Of a DNA stretch of 5,356 nt, positions 4,523 through 5,356 are shown one piece after another. Both the position numbers and the translations under genes were made by a program. Numbering within the stretch: position 1 is the first letter of the stretch; each line of letters opens with the position of its first letter. Under the pieces are notes generated by a model. The model worked only from the letters and a program-made list of their open reading frames with translations, searched no databases and was not told the DNA's origin. This DNA comes from Sphingomonadales bacterium (GTDB lineage: Bacteria; Pseudomonadota; Alphaproteobacteria; Sphingomonadales; Sphingomonadaceae): the NCBI GenBank assembly GCA_027489295.1, contig JAIYAA010000190.1:1-5356 (forward strand), written 5' to 3'.

Positions 4523-5356
4523 CGCACCCCTCCCCGCCCGATCAGACGACCGATCTCGTCCGGCGGCAATACCGCGCTGGCCCGCCCCGCGGTCGCCACC
4601 GCGCCGGGCATGCCCCACACCACCGAGGTCGCCTGATCCTGCACCAGTACCTTCGCGCCGGCTTCCACCAGGCGGCCGGCGCCTTCACACCCGTCGCGCC
4701 CCATGCCGCTCAACACCACGCCCAGCGCGCGGGCCCCGAAGACCTCGGCAAGGCTGTCGAACATCGGATCGACCGAGGGCATGCAGCCGCTGCGCGCCCA
4801 TTCGGTGCTCAGCCGGATCGCGGCGCCGTCCGAGGTGCGCACGATCTTCATATGCGCCTCGCCCGGCGCGATGACGATGCGGCCCGGCCGGATCCGCATG
4901 CGATCTTCCGCAACGTCGCATGGCCGCCCGCCGAGCACGGCCAGCTGGGTGGCGAAATAGCGCATGAAGGTGGGCGGCAAATGCTGGGTGACCAGAATGG
5001 GCAGCTGGAAGCTGGCCGGGATCTCGCGGAACAGCTGGCTGAGCGCATGGATGCCGCCGGTCGATGCGCCGATCGCGACGATCTGGAAGGCATCGAGCTG
5101 CGTGCCGGGGGGGGCGTTGCGCGGCGCGGGCGGCGGCGCGGCGTGATGCTCGACGGGCATGTCGAGCAGCCGCGACAGCCGATCCTCCAGCACCTCGGCG
5201 AAGCGTCCGCCGAACGCGCCGACGCCGGGCTTGACCAGCGTGTCGGCAGCCCCCAGCGCCAGCGCCTGCAGCGTCGCCGCGGCGCCTTCATCGGCCGAGG
5301 AGGAGACGATCAGCACCTTGGCCCCCTTGCCGGCGGCAACCACGTCCGGCAGCGCG
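4519..5356 (-). CDS. cheB: CheB protein-glutamate methylesterase/glutamine deamidase, 5' end outside the window
   Basis: This is the C-terminal 278 codons of CheB, open through the right edge; the GTG at 5343 is internal. CheB removes methyl groups from chemoreceptors and deamidates glutamines, and is activated by phosphorylation from CheA. The visible part begins in the receiver domain: KVLIVSSSADEG holds the conserved Ser/Thr strand, and LVKP holds the conserved Lys (codon 5232-5230). The phosphorylated Asp lies outside. A Pro/Ala-rich linker (about 5165-5090) leads to the esterase domain. Its catalytic triad is visible: Ser in IGASTGG (5064-5062), His in TQHLPPTFM (4983-4981) and Asp in SGMGRDG (4695-4693). 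The domain order and length are standard, and cheR overlaps its stop by four bases. Nothing suggests a broken gene. The linker contains a run of eight C on the coding strand (5107-5114). Confidence 0.96.
   Translation of the reverse strand, partial: ALPDVVAAGKGAKVLIVSSSADEGAAATLQALALGAADTLVKPGVGAFGGRFAEVLEDRLSRLLDMPVEHHAAPPPAPRNAPPGTQLDAFQIVAIGASTGGIHALSQLFREIPASFQLPILVTQHLPPTFMRYFATQLAVLGGRPCDVAEDRMRIRPGRIVIAPGEAHMKIVRTSDGAAIRLSTEWARSGCMPSVDPMFDSLAEVFGARALGVVLSGMGRDGCEGAGRLVEAGAKVLVQDQATSVVWGMPGAVATAGRASAVLPPDEIGRLIGRGGVR
4529..4533 (-). promoter_or_regulatory. Ribosome binding site for cheR inside the cheB 3' end
   Basis: GGAGG on the - strand within GGGGAGGGG, six bases before ATG 4522. 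It lies within the last cheB codons, so ribosomes finishing cheB can reinitiate on cheR. It decides the cheR start in favour of ATG 4522. Confidence 0.75.

Noticed and set aside
4523..4618. N-terminal extension of CheR to 4618
   Set aside because: The 32 extra residues are an out-of-frame reading of cheB. ATG 4522 has the ATGA overlap and a strong ribosome site.
3515..4636. 373-codon + strand frame opposite cheR and the amidase
   Set aside because: It is antisense to two genes with clear catalytic motifs, and its Arg/His/Gln-rich product has no recognisable domain.

Overview
The window is high-GC, densely packed chromosomal DNA. It most likely comes from an alphaproteobacterium, and the sphingomonads (Sphingomonas and relatives) are my best guess. 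That rests on the style of SufE, the C-terminal J-domain protein, the small thioredoxin-like ferredoxin, the class A RNase P RNA and the cheB-cheR pair, plus the strong G/C bias at third codon positions. The genus is inferred from general familiarity with these families, not from a search. I see no mobile element, CRISPR array, tRNA or phage gene.

Layout. Bases 1-840 read on the + strand: a small one-TM/coiled-coil protein (37-285), a 35-codon Pro/Ala-rich ORF overlapping its stop codon (282-389), and a SufE-family sulfur-transfer protein (435-839). A GC-rich hairpin (871-898) of the dispersed-repeat type sits where sufE converges on the leftward genes. From about 950 to the right edge everything reads on the - strand. 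In order of transcription from the right these are: the C-terminal part of the chemotaxis methylesterase CheB (cut by the window edge), CheR methyltransferase (ATGA overlap with cheB), an AmpD-like N-acetylmuramoyl-L-alanine amidase, a protein with a YbjQ-like fold signature and a long Ala/Pro tail, the RNase P RNA gene rnpB with its own promoter, a J-domain protein with an N-terminal zinc-binding module, and a small [2Fe-2S] ferredoxin-like protein (ATGA overlap with the J-protein gene).

How the genes work together. CheR and CheB are the opposing enzymes that methylate and demethylate chemoreceptors, and their coupling implies balanced synthesis. The amidase follows cheR by only 41 nt and may be co-transcribed, linking peptidoglycan turnover to the chemotaxis operon at least transcriptionally. 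SufE, the ferredoxin-like protein and the J-protein form a loose iron-sulfur/chaperone theme around 435-1782, although sufE is on the opposite strand. rnpB is a housekeeping RNA placed between protein genes.

Several starts were chosen from translational overlaps or Shine-Dalgarno sites in preference to the longest reading frame: ATG at 37, 1249, 3629 and 4522, and GTG at 2833. I found no convincing new multi-gene system. The most unusual points are the translationally coupled J-protein/ferredoxin pair with tight CX2C spacing, the unrecognised 35-codon ORF, the YbjQ-like protein with its disordered tail, and the amidase tied to cheBR.
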